64,000 bases of DNA from Neoalteromonas arenosi. Its GTDB lineage: Bacteria; Pseudomonadota; Gammaproteobacteria; Enterobacterales; Alteromonadaceae. The translations under genes and the position numbers were made by a program. The first letter of the stretch is position 1. Every line of letters starts with the position of its first letter. Of the stretch, positions 50,472-63,297 are shown in pieces. The notes under the pieces were generated by a model, which did no database searches, was not told where the DNA came from, and saw only the letters and a program-made list of their open reading frames with translations. The DNA lies in assembly GCF_030362855.1 (NCBI RefSeq), contig NZ_JAUCBP010000001.1, positions 365,687 through 429,686 of the forward strand, read 5' to 3'.

Positions 50472-51004
50472 TAAAAACATTCCCAAATTGTTCGGTTTAA
50501 GGATGCCATAATTACACTCGATACACCACGTATGCAGAGACGCGAAGGAAGGCACTTTGGCTGTGGATAAGTCTGTGATTAAGCTTTGATATAGGTACAG
50601 AAAACCTGAGGTTGCCATGCTGAGAGCATGCCTCATGTTGCTGTTAATTAATACTTTTTTGCTATTACGCTAAAAGAGATGAGTCCAGATTGTTGTTTTT
50701 TTATCCTGTGGAAAACGTCGATTGAATAAAATTCATGCGGATTCAACACGGCCCAGTAATCTAGCATATTTTTTTGCCAAGGGAAGTGCTTATTTTAATA
50801 TTTTTTTAACATTTGTTTTGACGATAAAAAGTAAAACGCGCATAAGCCAATAACACCAAGGGGTTAGGCAAAACTGTTAGGCTCAAATTATTCTTTGCGC
50901 TATTAATCGCCAAGTAATCGACCGTTGAAATAAAAAACTTTAAGTTTTCAGTAGTTATCACCATAATCAACGGTACAACTCAAACAATACAAACTCAGGT
51001 TTAC
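50472..51004. promoter_or_regulatory. Divergent polA-trkH intergenic region with DnaA boxes
   Basis: A perfect DnaA box (TGTGGATAA on the plus strand) lies at 50562-50570, about 91 nt before the polA start. A relaxed one (TGTGGAAAA) is at 50707-50715. The rest is AT-rich and shows no convincing gene; promoters for polA and trkH must be here but I could not assign them. Confidence 0.5.
50562..50570 (-). promoter_or_regulatory. Perfect DnaA box upstream of polA
   Basis: TTATCCACA on the minus strand, about 91 nt before the polA ATG. It may let DnaA influence polA transcription. Confidence 0.5.
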
Positions 51005-52456
51005 ATGCAGTATCGGTCGATTATCCGAATTCTCGGCTTATTGGTGGCACTTTTTAGTGTCACTATGATCCCGCCTGCATTAGTCTCTTTGATTTATCAA
51101 GACGGCAGTGGCCTGCCGTTTATTCTGGCCTTTTTCCTCTGTGTGATAACGGGTACAGCCTTTTGGTATCCCAATCGCTTGCATCGCTCTGACCTCCGGG
51201 CAAAAGAAGGCTTTCTTATCGTCGTATTGTTTTGGACAGTGCTAGCGAGTTTTGGTGCACTGCCTTTTATCCTTTTAGAACAACCGCAAATGAGTATTAC
51301 TGACGCATTCTTCGAGTCCTTTTCGGGCTTAACCACGACAGGTGCAACAGTTATTGAGGGGATCGATTACTTGCCCAAAGCGGTGCAGTTCTACCGTCAG
51401 CAGCTCCAGTGGTTGGGCGGTATGGGGATCATTGTTTTGGCAGTCGCAATTTTACCCATTCTAGGTGTTGGAGGAATGCAGCTATATCGAGCAGAAACAC
51501 CAGGTCCGGTCAAAGATTCGAAAATGACACCGCGCATCGCGGATACCGCGAAACAGCTCTGGTATATTTATTTGTCACTCACCACTGCGTGCACTATTGC
51601 GTATTACTTTGCAGGAATGGGCTGGTTTGATGCGATATGTCATGCTTTTTCTACTATTGCAATTGGTGGGTTTAGTACCTATGACGCTAGTTTAGGGCAT
51701 TTTGACTCCCCGGTAGTCAACATCGTTTGCGTCGTATTTTTATGGATTGCCGCGCTGAACTTTTCGCTCCACTTCGCTGCTGCAACATCCCGCTCATTGA
51801 GAGGGTACTGGCGTGATCCTGAATTTAAAGCGTTTTTCGCTATTCAATTCACCTTAATTACTGTTTGTTTTCTGGTGCTGGTGGGTGCTAATTACTACGA
51901 TACCGCCGAAGCGGCCCTGGACCAGGCGATGGTTCAAGCGGTCTCGATCAGTACCACAGCTGGCTTTGCTACGACCAACTTCTCGGAGTGGCCTGCGTAT
52001 TTACCCATTATGTTAATTTTTGCCAGCTTCATTGGCGGTTGTGCTGGTTCAACCGGTGGTGGTTTAAAAGTGATCCGCGTGTTTTTGCTCTTTTTACAGG
52101 GAAAACGCGAGGTTGACCGACTAATCCACCCGCGAGCTGTTTATGCCGTCAAATTAGGTGATCGCTCTATGCCTGAACGAGTAGTAGAAGCTGTATGGGG
52201 CTTTTTCTCGGCGTATGCGATTGTCTTTGTAGTCATTATGATTGGTTTAATCGCGACGGGTCTTGACGATATCACCGCATTTACGGCAACGGCCGCTACA
52301 CTGAACAACTTGGGGCCTGGTTTGGGGTCCGTGGCCGGAACCTATGCAGATGTGTCTGACTCTGGCAAATGGCTATTGGTACTTGCCATGCTGTTTGGGC
52401 GCCTTGAGATTTTTTCTCTGTTAGTACTTTTCTCGCCGACATTCTGGCGAAGTTAG
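51005..52456 (+). CDS. trkH: Potassium uptake protein TrkH/TrkG
   Basis: A 483-residue integral membrane protein with the four pore-loop repeats of the SKT family: [29 protein letters not shown] and [10 protein letters not shown] supply the selectivity filter Gly residues. It forms the K+ channel that TrkA gates. It converges on trkA with a 4-nt overlap of the ends. Confidence 0.95.
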   Translation: MQYRSIIRILGLLVALFSVTMIPPALVSLIYQDGSGLPFILAFFLCVITGTAFWYPNRLHRSDLRAKEGFLIVVLFWTVLASFGALPFILLEQPQMSITDAFFESFSGLTTTGATVIEGIDYLPKAVQFYRQQLQWLGGMGIIVLAVAILPILGVGGMQLYRAETPGPVKDSKMTPRIADTAKQLWYIYLSLTTACTIAYYFAGMGWFDAICHAFSTIAIGGFSTYDASLGHFDSPVVNIVCVVFLWIAALNFSLHFAAATSRSLRGYWRDPEFKAFFAIQFTLITVCFLVLVGANYYDTAEAALDQAMVQAVSISTTAGFATTNFSEWPAYLPIMLIFASFIGGCAGSTGGGLKVIRVFLLFLQGKREVDRLIHPRAVYAVKLGDRSMPERVVEAVWGFFSAYAIVFVVIMIGLIATGLDDITAFTATAATLNNLGPGLGSVAGTYADVSDSGKWLLVLAMLFGRLEIFSLLVLFSPTFWRS

Positions 52457-53832
52457 CCAAAGAAAAACGCGCTGGGTTGGAATAGTTTTTCTACGTCACT
52501 GATAAACTTCTTGTCAACCAAAAATAGGATCACATGGTCATCGGCTTCGATTACCGTATCACTGTGAGCAATGAGCACTTCGTCATTGCGCACAATCGCA
52601 CCGATTGTAGTGCCTGGTGGCAGTTTGATATCTTTTATTTGGCGGCCGATAACTTTGGAAGTGTTTTCGTCACCGTGTGCGATTGCTTCTATAGCCTCAG
52701 CGGCTCCGCGTCGCAGTGAATATACGTTGACGATATCACCGCGCCTAACATGGGTAAGAAGTGCCGATATGGTGGCTTGTTGCGGCGACACCGCAATGTC
52801 AATTTCTCCCCCTTGCACCAAGTCGACATATGCACTGCGTTGAATCAATACCATAGTCTTCTTTGCGCCCATGCGCTTTGCTAGCATTGCTGACATGATA
52901 TTGGCTTCGTCGTCATTGGTAACAGCAATGAATGCATCGACTTGCTCCACATTCTCTTCCGATAGCAATTCAGCGTCGGAGGCATCGCCACTAAAGACGA
53001 TGGTTTTATCCAAGTGAGCGGCGAGAAAACGCGCACGTTCTTGGCTGTACTCAATTAATTTTACGTTGTGTTTGTGTTCTAGACGTTTGGCTAAACCTGC
53101 ACCAATCAGACCCCCACCTGCAATCATGATCCGTTTGTAACTCGATTCGAGCTCTTGCAACTCACTCATTACAGCCCGAATGTGCTTGGTCGCAGCAATA
53201 AAAAACACTTCATCGTCTGCTTCAATGATGGTGGTCCCCAACGGCCGAATAGGGCGACCTCGACGGTAAATCGCCGCTACTCGAGTATCAACATTTGGCA
53301 TGTGCTCCTTCAAAGCGGATAGCGCGTGACCAACGAGTAAACCGCCGTAGTATGCCTTAACCGCGACCAAGCTTGCTTTGCCGTCGGCAAACTCGACCAC
53401 TTGCAAAGCGCCTGGATAGTCAATCAGCCTTTTTATTGCTTTGGTAACAAGCTGCTCTGGCGCAATTACGTGATCAATAGGAATGTGTTCAGCTTGAAAC
53501 AAATCAGACTGATACAACAAATACTCTTCCGAGCGAACTCGAGCAATTTTGGTTGGAGTATTGAACAGTGAATGAGCGACTTGACAGGACATCATATTAC
53601 TTTCATCACTGTTGGTAACAGCGATTAGCATGTCGGCATCCTCGGCGCCCGCTTGGCGCAGAACATCTGGATGTGAGCCCACACCTGCAACGACTTTTAG
53701 GTCGAGGCGATCTTGTAGTTCTCGCAACGTCTCGCCGTTGGCATCAACCACGGTGATTTCATTTTTTTCTCCCACTAAGTTTTCAGCAAGAGTTCCACCG
53801 ACTTGTCCGGCGCCGACGATGATTATTTTCAT
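52453..53832 (-). CDS. trkA: Trk potassium uptake regulator TrkA
   Basis: A 459-residue cytoplasmic regulator made of two RCK units. Nucleotide sites are [16 protein letters not shown] at the start and [17 protein letters not shown] near residue 233, each followed by a TrkA_C domain. It binds NAD(H)/ATP and gates TrkH. The trkA-rsmB-fmt-def order matches E. coli. Confidence 0.97.
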   Translation of the reverse strand: MKIIIVGAGQVGGTLAENLVGEKNEITVVDANGETLRELQDRLDLKVVAGVGSHPDVLRQAGAEDADMLIAVTNSDESNMMSCQVAHSLFNTPTKIARVRSEEYLLYQSDLFQAEHIPIDHVIAPEQLVTKAIKRLIDYPGALQVVEFADGKASLVAVKAYYGGLLVGHALSALKEHMPNVDTRVAAIYRRGRPIRPLGTTIIEADDEVFFIAATKHIRAVMSELQELESSYKRIMIAGGGLIGAGLAKRLEHKHNVKLIEYSQERARFLAAHLDKTIVFSGDASDAELLSEENVEQVDAFIAVTNDDEANIMSAMLAKRMGAKKTMVLIQRSAYVDLVQGGEIDIAVSPQQATISALLTHVRRGDIVNVYSLRRGAAEAIEAIAHGDENTSKVIGRQIKDIKLPPGTTIGAIVRNDEVLIAHSDTVIEADDHVILFLVDKKFISDVEKLFQPSAFFFG

Positions 53833-53872
53833 GCTTTACTCGTTAAAGACTTCAGCATTGTTGTTGTTATCC

Positions 53873-55150
53873 TCATGACTTTAGCAGTATAGCATAATAG
53901 AAACCATCCATTTGTTGCTCGCCGGGTAATATCTGCCGTTCTACTTCGAGCGCTGCGTCATTGGTATTGCTTACAAACGCAGTAACTTGACGGTGGTTTT
54001 CCATTGGTAGTATTGAGCACGTAGCATAAACCATAACCCCACCTGGTTTTAGTGTGGACCAAAGCTGGTTCAGAATAGTGGCTTGTAGTGCAACCAGTTC
54101 ATCGATATCGGTGCGCTTGCGCAACCAGCGAATATCTGGGTGACGTCGAATAACCCCGGTAGCAGAGCAGGGGGCATCGAGCAGAATGCGATCGAAAAAC
54201 TGTCCATCCCACCAGGTGTCAGGCTTGCTGGCATCAGCGCATAATACCTGTGCATTTAGCTTCAACCGTTGCAGATTTTGCTCAACTCTGGCTAAACGCT
54301 CTTTATCGTTATCTAAAGCCGTACATTTAATAGTCGGTTGACGCTCAAGCAAATGACAGGTTTTACCGCCAGGTGCTGCACAGCAATCGAGAATTCGCTC
54401 GCCCTTTTTGGGTTGCATAAAGTCTGCGGCTAACTGCGCTGCACCATCCTGTACTGCAAACCAACCGTCGTCATAGCCTGGGATAGACGGAATATCAGTA
54501 TATCGCTCTAGTATTACCGCGTCGGGATGCATGTCGCTTAGCGAGAAAGGTAAACTTGCTTGTTCCAGTGCTCGACAAAACTTCGCGAGGTCTGTTTGCG
54601 TGCGATTTACACGCAACCAAAGTGGCGCTTTGGCGTTCGATTGGGCAAAAATATGCTCTGCTTGTTCGGGGTAGTATTCATTAACAGCTTGAAAGATCCA
54701 TTTTGGGAAACCCGCTTGAGCCGCCGCTGAAGGCGGTAACTCACGTTGCATTTGTGCGCGCTGGAACTCGCGCAGAATAGCGTTCACCAAGCCTTTCAAC
54801 GACCCTGCTTGAAGTTTTTGACAACCATTTACGGTTTCAGCAATAGCGGCGTGGGGTGATACGCGTGAATACGCTAGTTGATACAGCCCGACCATCAGCA
54901 GGTGTTCAATAACTTTTTTGTTACCCTTAAGTGGCTTCTGTAATAGCTGGCGTAACCAAAACTGTAAAGTCGGCACGTGACGCAGACAGCCGAAGGTTAT
55001 TTCCTGTAGCCACGCCTTATCTCGTGCTTGAGTATATCGCGCTTGCTTTTCGGCCAGCAGCGCTCGGCTGGAGCGACCATTTTCGAGAATTTCAAATAGG
55101 ATTGTGGCGCAATCAACGCGTAATGCTACAGCACTGTTATTCTTGTTCAC
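53873..55150 (-). CDS. rsmB: 16S rRNA m5C967 methyltransferase
   Basis: A 425-residue RsmB (Sun/Fmu). The N-terminal NusB-like domain is followed by the SAM fold ([17 protein letters not shown]). Catalytic motifs are [19 protein letters not shown] and [11 protein letters not shown], which carry the two conserved Cys. It overlaps fmt by 14 nt, indicating coupling. Confidence 0.96.
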   Translation of the reverse strand: MNKNNSAVALRVDCATILFEILENGRSSRALLAEKQARYTQARDKAWLQEITFGCLRHVPTLQFWLRQLLQKPLKGNKKVIEHLLMVGLYQLAYSRVSPHAAIAETVNGCQKLQAGSLKGLVNAILREFQRAQMQRELPPSAAAQAGFPKWIFQAVNEYYPEQAEHIFAQSNAKAPLWLRVNRTQTDLAKFCRALEQASLPFSLSDMHPDAVILERYTDIPSIPGYDDGWFAVQDGAAQLAADFMQPKKGERILDCCAAPGGKTCHLLERQPTIKCTALDNDKERLARVEQNLQRLKLNAQVLCADASKPDTWWDGQFFDRILLDAPCSATGVIRRHPDIRWLRKRTDIDELVALQATILNQLWSTLKPGGVMVYATCSILPMENHRQVTAFVSNTNDAALEVERQILPGEQQMDGFYYAILLKS

Positions 55151-56093
55151 TGATTACCGTTCCTGGTAAAAACCATTCGGCTTTTCCGTTGAGGATGTCG
55201 GCTACCGCAGCGGTTTTTTTCCCGGGTATTTGCATCTGCGTGATCAGCAAGTCACCACTACTGGTGGCCACCCGCAGGCCTTGCTTATCCGCACTGACGA
55301 TCGTGCCCGGTGGCTTGTTTGAGCCTACAACGACACTGGCTTTCCATACCTTAATGGCCTGACCATTACGGTTAAACCACGCTACTGGCCATGGGTTAAA
55401 TGCGCGGACATTGCGTTCTAATTGCTCAGCCTCAAGTTGCCAATCCAATTCTGCTTCTTGCTTTGACAGCTTTTTAGCATAAGTTGCTTGCTCGCTGTTT
55501 TGCGGCACAGCGCGAAGCTCTTTAATTGTGCTTAATGCTTCGATTAATGCTGTCGGACCGAGTTCTGCAAGCTTCGCATATAGTGATGCACTGGTTTCGT
55601 TGATATCAATCGGCGTTTTGGCAATATGGAGTATGTCACCAGTATCTAAACCTTCGTCCATTTGCATAATGGTTACGCCCGTTTCAGCATCACCGGCCCA
55701 AATCGAACGTTGAATAGGCGCCGCACCGCGCCATGCGGGTAAAATAGAGCCATGCACATTCCAGCAACCCAAGCGCGGAGTCGTCAAAATTGCTCGAGGC
55801 AATATCAGGCCATAGGCGACCACTATCATTAAGTCGGCATTCGTGGCAGCTAATGTCGCTTGGGCATCGTCGGTTTTCAATGAATGTGGTTGCAGGACGG
55901 GTAAGTCATGCTCTAACGCAAGTTGTTTTACGCTGCTTGCTTGGAGCTTTTTACCTCGTCCAGCTGGACGGTCTGGCTGAGTATAAACCGCAACGATATC
56001 GTGCTCAGTCGCGAGCAATGCTGCAAGGTGTTGAGCCGCGAAGTCGGGTGTGCCAGCGAAAACTATGCGCAGCGAGCGATTGGTATCTGTCAT
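55137..56093 (-). CDS. fmt: Methionyl-tRNA formyltransferase
   Basis: A 318-residue enzyme that formylates initiator Met-tRNA with 10-formyl-[22 protein letters not shown] starts the hydrolase-like domain. The catalytic region reads [24 protein letters not shown] and [11 protein letters not shown]. The C-terminal OB-like domain binds tRNA. It lies directly after def and overlaps rsmB. Confidence 0.97.
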   Translation of the reverse strand: MTDTNRSLRIVFAGTPDFAAQHLAALLATEHDIVAVYTQPDRPAGRGKKLQASSVKQLALEHDLPVLQPHSLKTDDAQATLAATNADLMIVVAYGLILPRAILTTPRLGCWNVHGSILPAWRGAAPIQRSIWAGDAETGVTIMQMDEGLDTGDILHIAKTPIDINETSASLYAKLAELGPTALIEALSTIKELRAVPQNSEQATYAKKLSKQEAELDWQLEAEQLERNVRAFNPWPVAWFNRNGQAIKVWKASVVVGSNKPPGTIVSADKQGLRVATSSGDLLITQMQIPGKKTAAVADILNGKAEWFLPGTVISEQE

Positions 56094-56603
56094 TTATGCA
56101 CGCGCTGCCAAACGAGCTTCTTTCTCGAGTTTCTTGCGGATGCGTTGGCGTTTCAACGGGGATAAATAATCTACAAAGAGTACGCCCTGTAAATGATCGA
56201 GTTCGTGTTGAATGCAAACTGCCAGTAAGCCTTCTGCCTCCAGTTCAAACGCTTTACCATTTTCGTCAAGCGCTTTTATTTTAACCCATTCAGCGCGATC
56301 GACCTTGGCGTAGTTACCCGGCACAGAAAGACAACCTTCCTCATTAATTTTACTGCCGCGCTTCTCCACGATTTCTGGATTAATAAAAACACGTGCCTCA
56401 TTTTGCTCTTCAGATACGTCCATGACGACTACTCTGCGATGCACATTAACTTGTGTGGCAGCCAAACCAATACCATTTTCGGCACGCATGGTGTCAAACA
56501 TATCGCTGACCAATTGCTTGACCTCTTGATCGACTTCCGTCACAGGCTTCGCTACCGTGCGAAGGCGTTCATCGGGGAAACTTAAAACTTCTAATATTGC
56601 CAT
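56094..56603 (-). CDS. def: Peptide deformylase
   Basis: A 169-residue metalloenzyme that removes the N-formyl group from new proteins. The three motifs are [17 protein letters not shown] and QHELDHLQG; Cys and the two His bind iron. The ATG at 56603 ([14 protein letters not shown]) is preferred to an upstream TTG at 56615. It is first in def-fmt-rsmB-trkA. Confidence 0.97.
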   Translation of the reverse strand: MAILEVLSFPDERLRTVAKPVTEVDQEVKQLVSDMFDTMRAENGIGLAATQVNVHRRVVVMDVSEEQNEARVFINPEIVEKRGSKINEEGCLSVPGNYAKVDRAEWVKIKALDENGKAFELEAEGLLAVCIQHELDHLQGVLFVDYLSPLKRQRIRKKLEKEARLAARA

Positions 56604-56806
56604 GATTTTTTTCAACTACACTTTAATTCAGTATCAATTCCTATACTAAACGTGGCATAACACGCTTTAATATGGTCTAAGTGCCTACTATTCTAGCGCA
56701 TAACGGTTATTACGTGCACGCTTTCTTAGGGATTGGCAAATGTAACCGATACCCTATTTACGAGGTTCGAAATGCGTAGCACAAACTCACTTCATACGGG
56801 GAAGGT

Positions 56807-57874
56807 ATGTTTAAACCAAAGCTAAAATTACTATTGATTGCACTGCTAATACCAATGTGGTGTTTTGCTCAGCAAATCCAAGTTAAAGAAACCGCTCCCG
56901 AACGCTATGTGGTTAAACAGGGCGATACGCTATGGGATATTTCCAGCTTGTTTTTGGATCAGCCCTGGCTGTGGCCAGAGTTGTGGCGAACTAACACCCA
57001 AATTCTCAACCCTCACCTCATTTATCCCGGTGACGTGCTTATTCTGCAATGGCAAAATGGTCAGCCAGTGATTGTGGTCGACAGGCCTGACAAGCGTCAG
57101 GTGAGTTTATCTCCAAGTGCGTCGACTTCTACAAAAGCAGGTGCTGTTCCGCTGCTTCCTTGGAGTGCAATCGCTCCCTATTTAAACAATGACACGATCA
57201 TGTCAGCTGAAGAGTACGAGCGGTTGCCTCACATTCTGGGCAATAATACAGGTGATGTTCGTTTTGTTTCAGAGGATATTGTTCTGGCTAGAGCACGCGG
57301 GCGTGCGGCACAAAACTATGCAATTGTCAGACAGCAAAATGAAGTGTTCGATCGTCACGGTAATCTAATTGGCGTTCAAGTTAGGCATGTTGCTGATGGC
57401 AAACTTACCGAAGCGCAACCTGATAATGAATGGTTAGTTCGCGTAGAGCAAAGTAACTATGAAGCAAAGCGCGGTGACAGATTGTACGAACCTGAGCAAT
57501 TCAATGTATCCGAAATCCAGCTTGAGCCAGCGTCGAGTGGACTGCGCGGTCAGGTCGTAGGAAACCTGCATCAGCGAGGGTTACTCGGTAAACATGATGT
57601 CGTCATAGTAGACCTCGGCGAGAGTGATGTTCAAGCAGGCACTGTGATGGGTATTTACTTACAGGGTCCAACCATTTACGACGGTGAACAACCCAAATAT
57701 GATGGCGAGAAAGGCATTGCTCAAAGTGCTTTTGACTCGGGTAATAAGATCGAACAACCCGCGTTCAAAATTGGTGAGCTCGTTGTGTTCAAAACCTTCG
57801 ATAAAGCAAGCTACGCGATGATCACGCGTGCCAGCGAATTAGTGAAAGACGGAGCGATTGTCGGCACACCTTAA
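56807..57874 (+). CDS. LysM-domain exported protein
   Basis: A 355-residue protein with an N-terminal signal peptide (LLIALLIPMWCFA). One LysM domain lies at about residues 33-85 (YVVKQGDTLWDISSLFLDQPWLWPELWRTN...IYPGDVLIL), which binds peptidoglycan. The remaining 270 residues are conserved in this family but have no assigned function. It lies between def and dprA, its usual place in gammaproteobacteria, and is divergent from def. Confidence 0.9.
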   Translation: MFKPKLKLLLIALLIPMWCFAQQIQVKETAPERYVVKQGDTLWDISSLFLDQPWLWPELWRTNTQILNPHLIYPGDVLILQWQNGQPVIVVDRPDKRQVSLSPSASTSTKAGAVPLLPWSAIAPYLNNDTIMSAEEYERLPHILGNNTGDVRFVSEDIVLARARGRAAQNYAIVRQQNEVFDRHGNLIGVQVRHVADGKLTEAQPDNEWLVRVEQSNYEAKRGDRLYEPEQFNVSEIQLEPASSGLRGQVVGNLHQRGLLGKHDVVIVDLGESDVQAGTVMGIYLQGPTIYDGEQPKYDGEKGIAQSAFDSGNKIEQPAFKIGELVVFKTFDKASYAMITRASELVKDGAIVGTP

Positions 57875-57907
57875 CAACGAACGCTCTAATAGTCTCAGGG
57901 AGGAGAC

Positions 57908-59029
57908 TTGGCAAATACATTCCAATGGGTCGATAGCAAAACGCGACGGCTATATTTGCGTCTAAACGCATTATCTGGCTTCGGTTCCAAAGCTTATCAG
58001 CGATTACTCAACAATCTAGCCGGCCCGCTAGAAGAACTTACTGAGGCATCCGACTGGCAGCTACGAAAGTTGGGCTTTAGTGTCGAGCAAGTCAAGCAAT
58101 GGCGGGATTCACTTAACTGTCCCAAAATTGCCACGGGCACGCAATGGCATAACCCACAGCAGCAGCGTTTTGTAATCACTCTCGCAGACCAGCAGTACCC
58201 TGCGGCTTTAAAACAACTGAGTCGGCCACCATTTTTGCTTTTTGCGAATGGCAATTTACAGGCTTTGACGATGCCTTCTGTCGCAATCGTCGGCAGCCGA
58301 AAGCAATCAGCGACCGGCAAATGCAATGCTTATGATTTTGCAAAGCGACTAGCACAATACGGCATGTCGATAACAAGCGGTGTGGCGCTTGGGATTGATG
58401 CCCAGGCCCATCTAGGGTGTATAGAGTCAGGCGGCATAACTATTGGGGTTTTAGGTTGCGGTATCGATGTTGTTTACCCAAGACGAAATCTCGCGGTGTT
58501 TGACAAAATTTTAGTATCCAACGGGCTGCTCATCAGTGAATATCTGCCTGGGACCCCTGCAAAACCAGACCATTTTCCACAGCGAAACCGTATAGTCAGT
58601 GGTTTAGCGCTAGGTGTATTGGTGGTCGAAGCGCAGATGCGTAGCGGCTCGCTAATAACCGCTAAGGCAGCGCTAGAACAAAACAAAGATGTATTTGCAA
58701 TACCGGGCAACATTCACCACCCACAGGCCTCTGGGTGTCATTGGCTTATTCAGCAAGGCGCTAAACTAGTGACCTGCACAGAAGATATTTTAGAAGAATA
58801 TCAGCAGCTTAGTTTGGCACTGCCGCAGCGTGCAAAAAAAAGTCAAGAATCACACTTGGCATCTCCGCCGTTGTTAGATAGTGTAGACTTTGACGTTACA
58901 ACAATTGACGTTATCGCCGAACGCAGCAAGCTGCCAGTACCGCAAATATTGGCAGAATTATTACAATACGAGTTGCGAGGTTTCGTAGCCGCCACTTCAG
59001 GAGGCTATGTAAAATTGAGGGGAAAATAA
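57908..59029 (+). CDS. dprA: DNA processing protein DprA/Smf
   Basis: A 373-residue DprA, length as in E. coli Smf. N-terminal SAM-like helices are followed by the Rossmann core: [69 protein letters not shown] and the C-terminal winged helix. It loads RecA on incoming single strands in transformable bacteria. The start is TTG at 57908 after the strong GGGAGGAG; no suitable ATG exists nearby. Confidence 0.95.
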   Translation: MANTFQWVDSKTRRLYLRLNALSGFGSKAYQRLLNNLAGPLEELTEASDWQLRKLGFSVEQVKQWRDSLNCPKIATGTQWHNPQQQRFVITLADQQYPAALKQLSRPPFLLFANGNLQALTMPSVAIVGSRKQSATGKCNAYDFAKRLAQYGMSITSGVALGIDAQAHLGCIESGGITIGVLGCGIDVVYPRRNLAVFDKILVSNGLLISEYLPGTPAKPDHFPQRNRIVSGLALGVLVVEAQMRSGSLITAKAALEQNKDVFAIPGNIHHPQASGCHWLIQQGAKLVTCTEDILEEYQQLSLALPQRAKKSQESHLASPPLLDSVDFDVTTIDVIAERSKLPVPQILAELLQYELRGFVAATSGGYVKLRGK

Positions 59030-59030
59030 C

Positions 59031-59507
59031 ATGTTCGATATCCTCATGTATCTGTTCGAAAACTTCATTCACAGTGAAAGCGAAATTCACGTTGACCAAG
59101 ACGAGTTAACGGAAGAGCTTGTGCGTGCGGGTTTTCATCATGATGAAATCTACAAAGCGTTAGCATGGCTGGAGAAATTAGCGGCCCTGCAAGAAACGGA
59201 TATAAAGCCCTATTTGACCAAAGGCGCAGTTGCCAGTGTAACCCGTGTCTACACGCACGAAGAAGAAATGCGCTTAGATGTTGAGTGTCGTGGTTTTTTA
59301 ATGTTTCTAGAGCAGGTTAACTTACTCGATGGTGCCACGCGGGAAATGGTGATTGATCGAGTGATGGAAATTGACGCCGCAGAATTCTGCTTGGAAGATC
59401 TTAAATGGGTCATTTTGATGGTGCTTTTCAATGTGCCAGGCAAAGAAAATGCCTATGCCCAAATGGAAGACTTACTGTTCGACGAACACGACGGCGTTCT
59501 TCACTAA
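59031..59507 (+). CDS. smg: Smg (DUF494) family protein
   Basis: A 158-residue acidic protein that starts [16 protein letters not shown], the Smg signature, with the C-terminal [16 protein letters not shown]. It lies one base after dprA, its usual neighbour. The biochemical role is not established; genetic links to envelope or DNA uptake are only suggestive. Confidence 0.93.
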   Translation: MFDILMYLFENFIHSESEIHVDQDELTEELVRAGFHHDEIYKALAWLEKLAALQETDIKPYLTKGAVASVTRVYTHEEEMRLDVECRGFLMFLEQVNLLDGATREMVIDRVMEIDAAEFCLEDLKWVILMVLFNVPGKENAYAQMEDLLFDEHDGVLH

Positions 59508-59533
59508 TTGCAGGATTATAGCTTGAGGCAACA

Positions 59534-61029
<1,496 letters not shown>

Positions 61030-61052
61030 ATAGTCAAAAGCGACGCTGACAT

Positions 61053-61066
61053 TTGATTTGGATCAA
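61053..61066. promoter_or_regulatory. FNR/Anr box upstream of ompW
   Basis: TTGATTTGGATCAA is a perfect TTGAT-N4-ATCAA. It lies 24 nt past the hemF stop and about 112 nt before the ompW start, where it could activate ompW when oxygen is low. E. coli ompW is also FNR-controlled. Confidence 0.8.
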
Positions 61067-61177
61067 ACGTAACCTCTTGTTTCGGGGAGGGGTTTTTAAG
61101 ACTTGTTCCAGATCAACCTTTTCATCTTTCTAATCTCTATAGTGGCACTATCAATTCGACACACAGAGATTAAAAAG

Positions 61178-61909
61178 ATGAAAAAAACCACTATTGCTCT
61201 CGCTTTATTAGCAGCGATTACAGCACCTTCTGCGTTTGCCTATGAAAAAGGTGATTGGATAGTGCGCGGCGGCTTAACAAACGTCGCACCGGACGCAAGT
61301 AGCTCGCCTATTTTAGCGGGTAGCTTAGACCTTGGCCAAGCACTTCCGTCTGTGGGCACTTCGTTGACTGTAGATGTAGACAACAATACTCAATTGGGTT
61401 TGAACCTTGCGTACTTCGTAAGTGACCAAATCAACGTTGAAGTTCTGGCCGCAACACCGTTTAAACACGACATCGAATTTGCTGCAGGTACACTTGCTGA
61501 AACTTCACACTTACCACCAACAGTTACTGTGAACTACTTCTTTAACGATCCAGCGGCTAAGTTCCAACCGTATGCCGGTGTTGGTGTTAACTACACTATT
61601 TTCTTTGATGAAGACTTTAAGGACGGCGCTGTAACTACTATCGAAGCACTGACTCAAGCAGACTTAGGCGCACCAGCCACTGTTTCGAACTTGGAGTTAG
61701 ACGCATCATTCGGTTTATCTGCTCAGATTGGTTTCGATTATATGTTGGAAGATGGTTGGTTAATTAATGCCTCAATTCGCTACATCGATATAGAGACAGA
61801 AGCGACCTTTGATATTGGTGGTGTTCCTGCTGTTGCTACACGAGGTACAATCGAGACTGTCGATATCGACCCCTATGTTTACACATTATCTGTAGGCTAC
61901 AAGTTCTAA
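61178..61909 (+). CDS. ompW: OmpW-family outer membrane protein
   Basis: A 243-residue OmpW with signal peptide (LLAAITAPSAFA). The barrel pattern has GDWIVRGGLTNVAPD, LGLNLAYFVSDQINVEVLAATPFKHDI and the C-terminal aromatic YTLSVGYKF needed for BAM assembly. The 8-strand barrel forms a narrow hydrophobic pore. The ATG at 61178 is chosen for the signal peptide; the frame is open from 61103. It sits between hemF and aroE, where E. coli has no such gene. Confidence 0.93.
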   Translation: MKKTTIALALLAAITAPSAFAYEKGDWIVRGGLTNVAPDASSSPILAGSLDLGQALPSVGTSLTVDVDNNTQLGLNLAYFVSDQINVEVLAATPFKHDIEFAAGTLAETSHLPPTVTVNYFFNDPAAKFQPYAGVGVNYTIFFDEDFKDGAVTTIEALTQADLGAPATVSNLELDASFGLSAQIGFDYMLEDGWLINASIRYIDIETEATFDIGGVPAVATRGTIETVDIDPYVYTLSVGYKF

Positions 61910-61933
61910 TTATTGTTCCCCTGTTGTACTTAT

Positions 61934-61957
61934 GCCCCTCTGTATAGGGGCTTTTTT
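61934..61957 (+). terminator. Intrinsic terminator of ompW
   Basis: GCCCCT (61934-61939) pairs with AGGGGC (61946-61951) around a 6-nt loop and is followed by TTTTTT. Confidence 0.92.
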
Positions 61958-62040
61958 CTTTTCGAATTTAGCTTTGCGTTCCAAACCGATCACAAAGTCG
62001 CTACAGTATTAAGCATCAAGTCTATGTGCTGTTGAAGTTT

Positions 62041-62868
62041 ATGTTAAAGCTCGCCGTGTTTGGCAATCCTATAAAACAAAGTAAGTCGCCTATCATCCAT
62101 CAGCAATTTGCTGCCCAATTTGAACTCCCGGTACGCTATACCGCTGAGTTATCAGATGAGCACTCGTTTAAACAAGATGCGCAGCGCTTTTTAGCCCAAC
62201 CAGACGCAGTGGGATGCAATATTACTGCACCATTTAAGCAGCAGGCTTTTGAGATTGCTGCGCTGTTGTCACCTGCTGCTGCAACCGCTCGCGCTGTTAA
62301 TACCTTGCAAGTACTCGAAGATGGTCGGTTGAAAGGTTTTAATACAGATGGCGGTGGCTTGGTTAACGATATCCTAGCGGTGCTCGATTCTATTTCGGGT
62401 AGTAGTGTTTTATTAATCGGAGCCGGTGGTGCGGCACGTGGTGTGCTGGTGGACTTATTAAATCAACACATTGCTTCGCTCACCATCAGCAACCGCACTC
62501 TGGAGAATGCACAATCACTTGCTGACATATGTAATGGGCTGTCAAGCAATTGCAAAGTAACGGCCTGCAACTTTGCCGATATTCCCAAAGCGCCATTTGA
62601 TTTAATAATCAATGCGACAAGCTTAAGCTTGCATGGTGACGTTCCACAAATTGATCCCGGTCTTTTTGCGGGCAGTGCCTTGGCGTATGACATGGTGTAT
62701 GGCGACAAACCAACTGCATTCTTAACTTGGGCGCAACAACATGGAGCATCACAAATTCGTGATGGGCTGGGAATGTTAATAGGTCAAGCCGCCCTTAGCT
62801 TTGCTATCTGGACGGGCAAACAACCTGACGTAGCCCCGGTTATGCAGTTATTAAGAGAACAGGATTAA
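62041..62868 (+). CDS. aroE: Shikimate dehydrogenase
   Basis: A 275-residue NADP-dependent enzyme of the shikimate pathway. Shikimate site: AVFGNPIKQSKSPIIHQQF and NITAPFKQ, where the Lys is catalytic. NTDGGGL and the nucleotide loop LLIGAGGAARGVL with NRT (NADP preference) follow. The ATG at 62041 matches the family N-terminus; a GTG at 62026 would add five residues. Confidence 0.96.
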   Translation: MLKLAVFGNPIKQSKSPIIHQQFAAQFELPVRYTAELSDEHSFKQDAQRFLAQPDAVGCNITAPFKQQAFEIAALLSPAAATARAVNTLQVLEDGRLKGFNTDGGGLVNDILAVLDSISGSSVLLIGAGGAARGVLVDLLNQHIASLTISNRTLENAQSLADICNGLSSNCKVTACNFADIPKAPFDLIINATSLSLHGDVPQIDPGLFAGSALAYDMVYGDKPTAFLTWAQQHGASQIRDGLGMLIGQAALSFAIWTGKQPDVAPVMQLLREQD

Positions 62869-62871
62869 TTT

Positions 62872-63297
62872 ATGGCAGATAATCAAACAAGCAATCCTGA
62901 GTTACAAGCTGAGTGGCAAGTGCTACAAAACCAGTTTGATAGTTACGAAAAGTTTTCGCTGATCATTAAATTAGTCGCGATATGCACGTTTGTTGTATTT
63001 ATTAGCACGCAAGCCCCATTATTTTTATTTGCGATAACATTCGCGACGCTGTGGCTACAGGACGCAATTTGGAAAACATTTCAGGCGCGCATAGAAAACC
63101 GCATCCTTGCTATTGAATCTGCTTTGGTGTCATCCGTTCAGATAGCGCCATTTCAATTTAATCGTGATTTTGCTGCGCGACGGCTTGGGCCGATGGGGTT
63201 GGTGTTAGAATATTGCAAAGCTGCAATTAAACCGACGGTAGCTTTTCCACATCTAGTAATAATTGCAGCGATTTTAATATCAGAAGTACTCTTTTAA
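62872..63297 (+). CDS. Membrane protein of unknown function
   Basis: A 141-residue protein with a soluble N-terminal helix, two close hydrophobic helices (about residues 30-66) and a third at the C-terminus (about 122-141). No domain is recognised. It lies 3 nt after aroE and overlaps the end of the convergent yrdA gene by 4 nt. The position matches E. coli yrdB, but the sequence is longer and I see no similarity. Confidence 0.65.
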   Translation: MADNQTSNPELQAEWQVLQNQFDSYEKFSLIIKLVAICTFVVFISTQAPLFLFAITFATLWLQDAIWKTFQARIENRILAIESALVSSVQIAPFQFNRDFAARRLGPMGLVLEYCKAAIKPTVAFPHLVIIAAILISEVLF

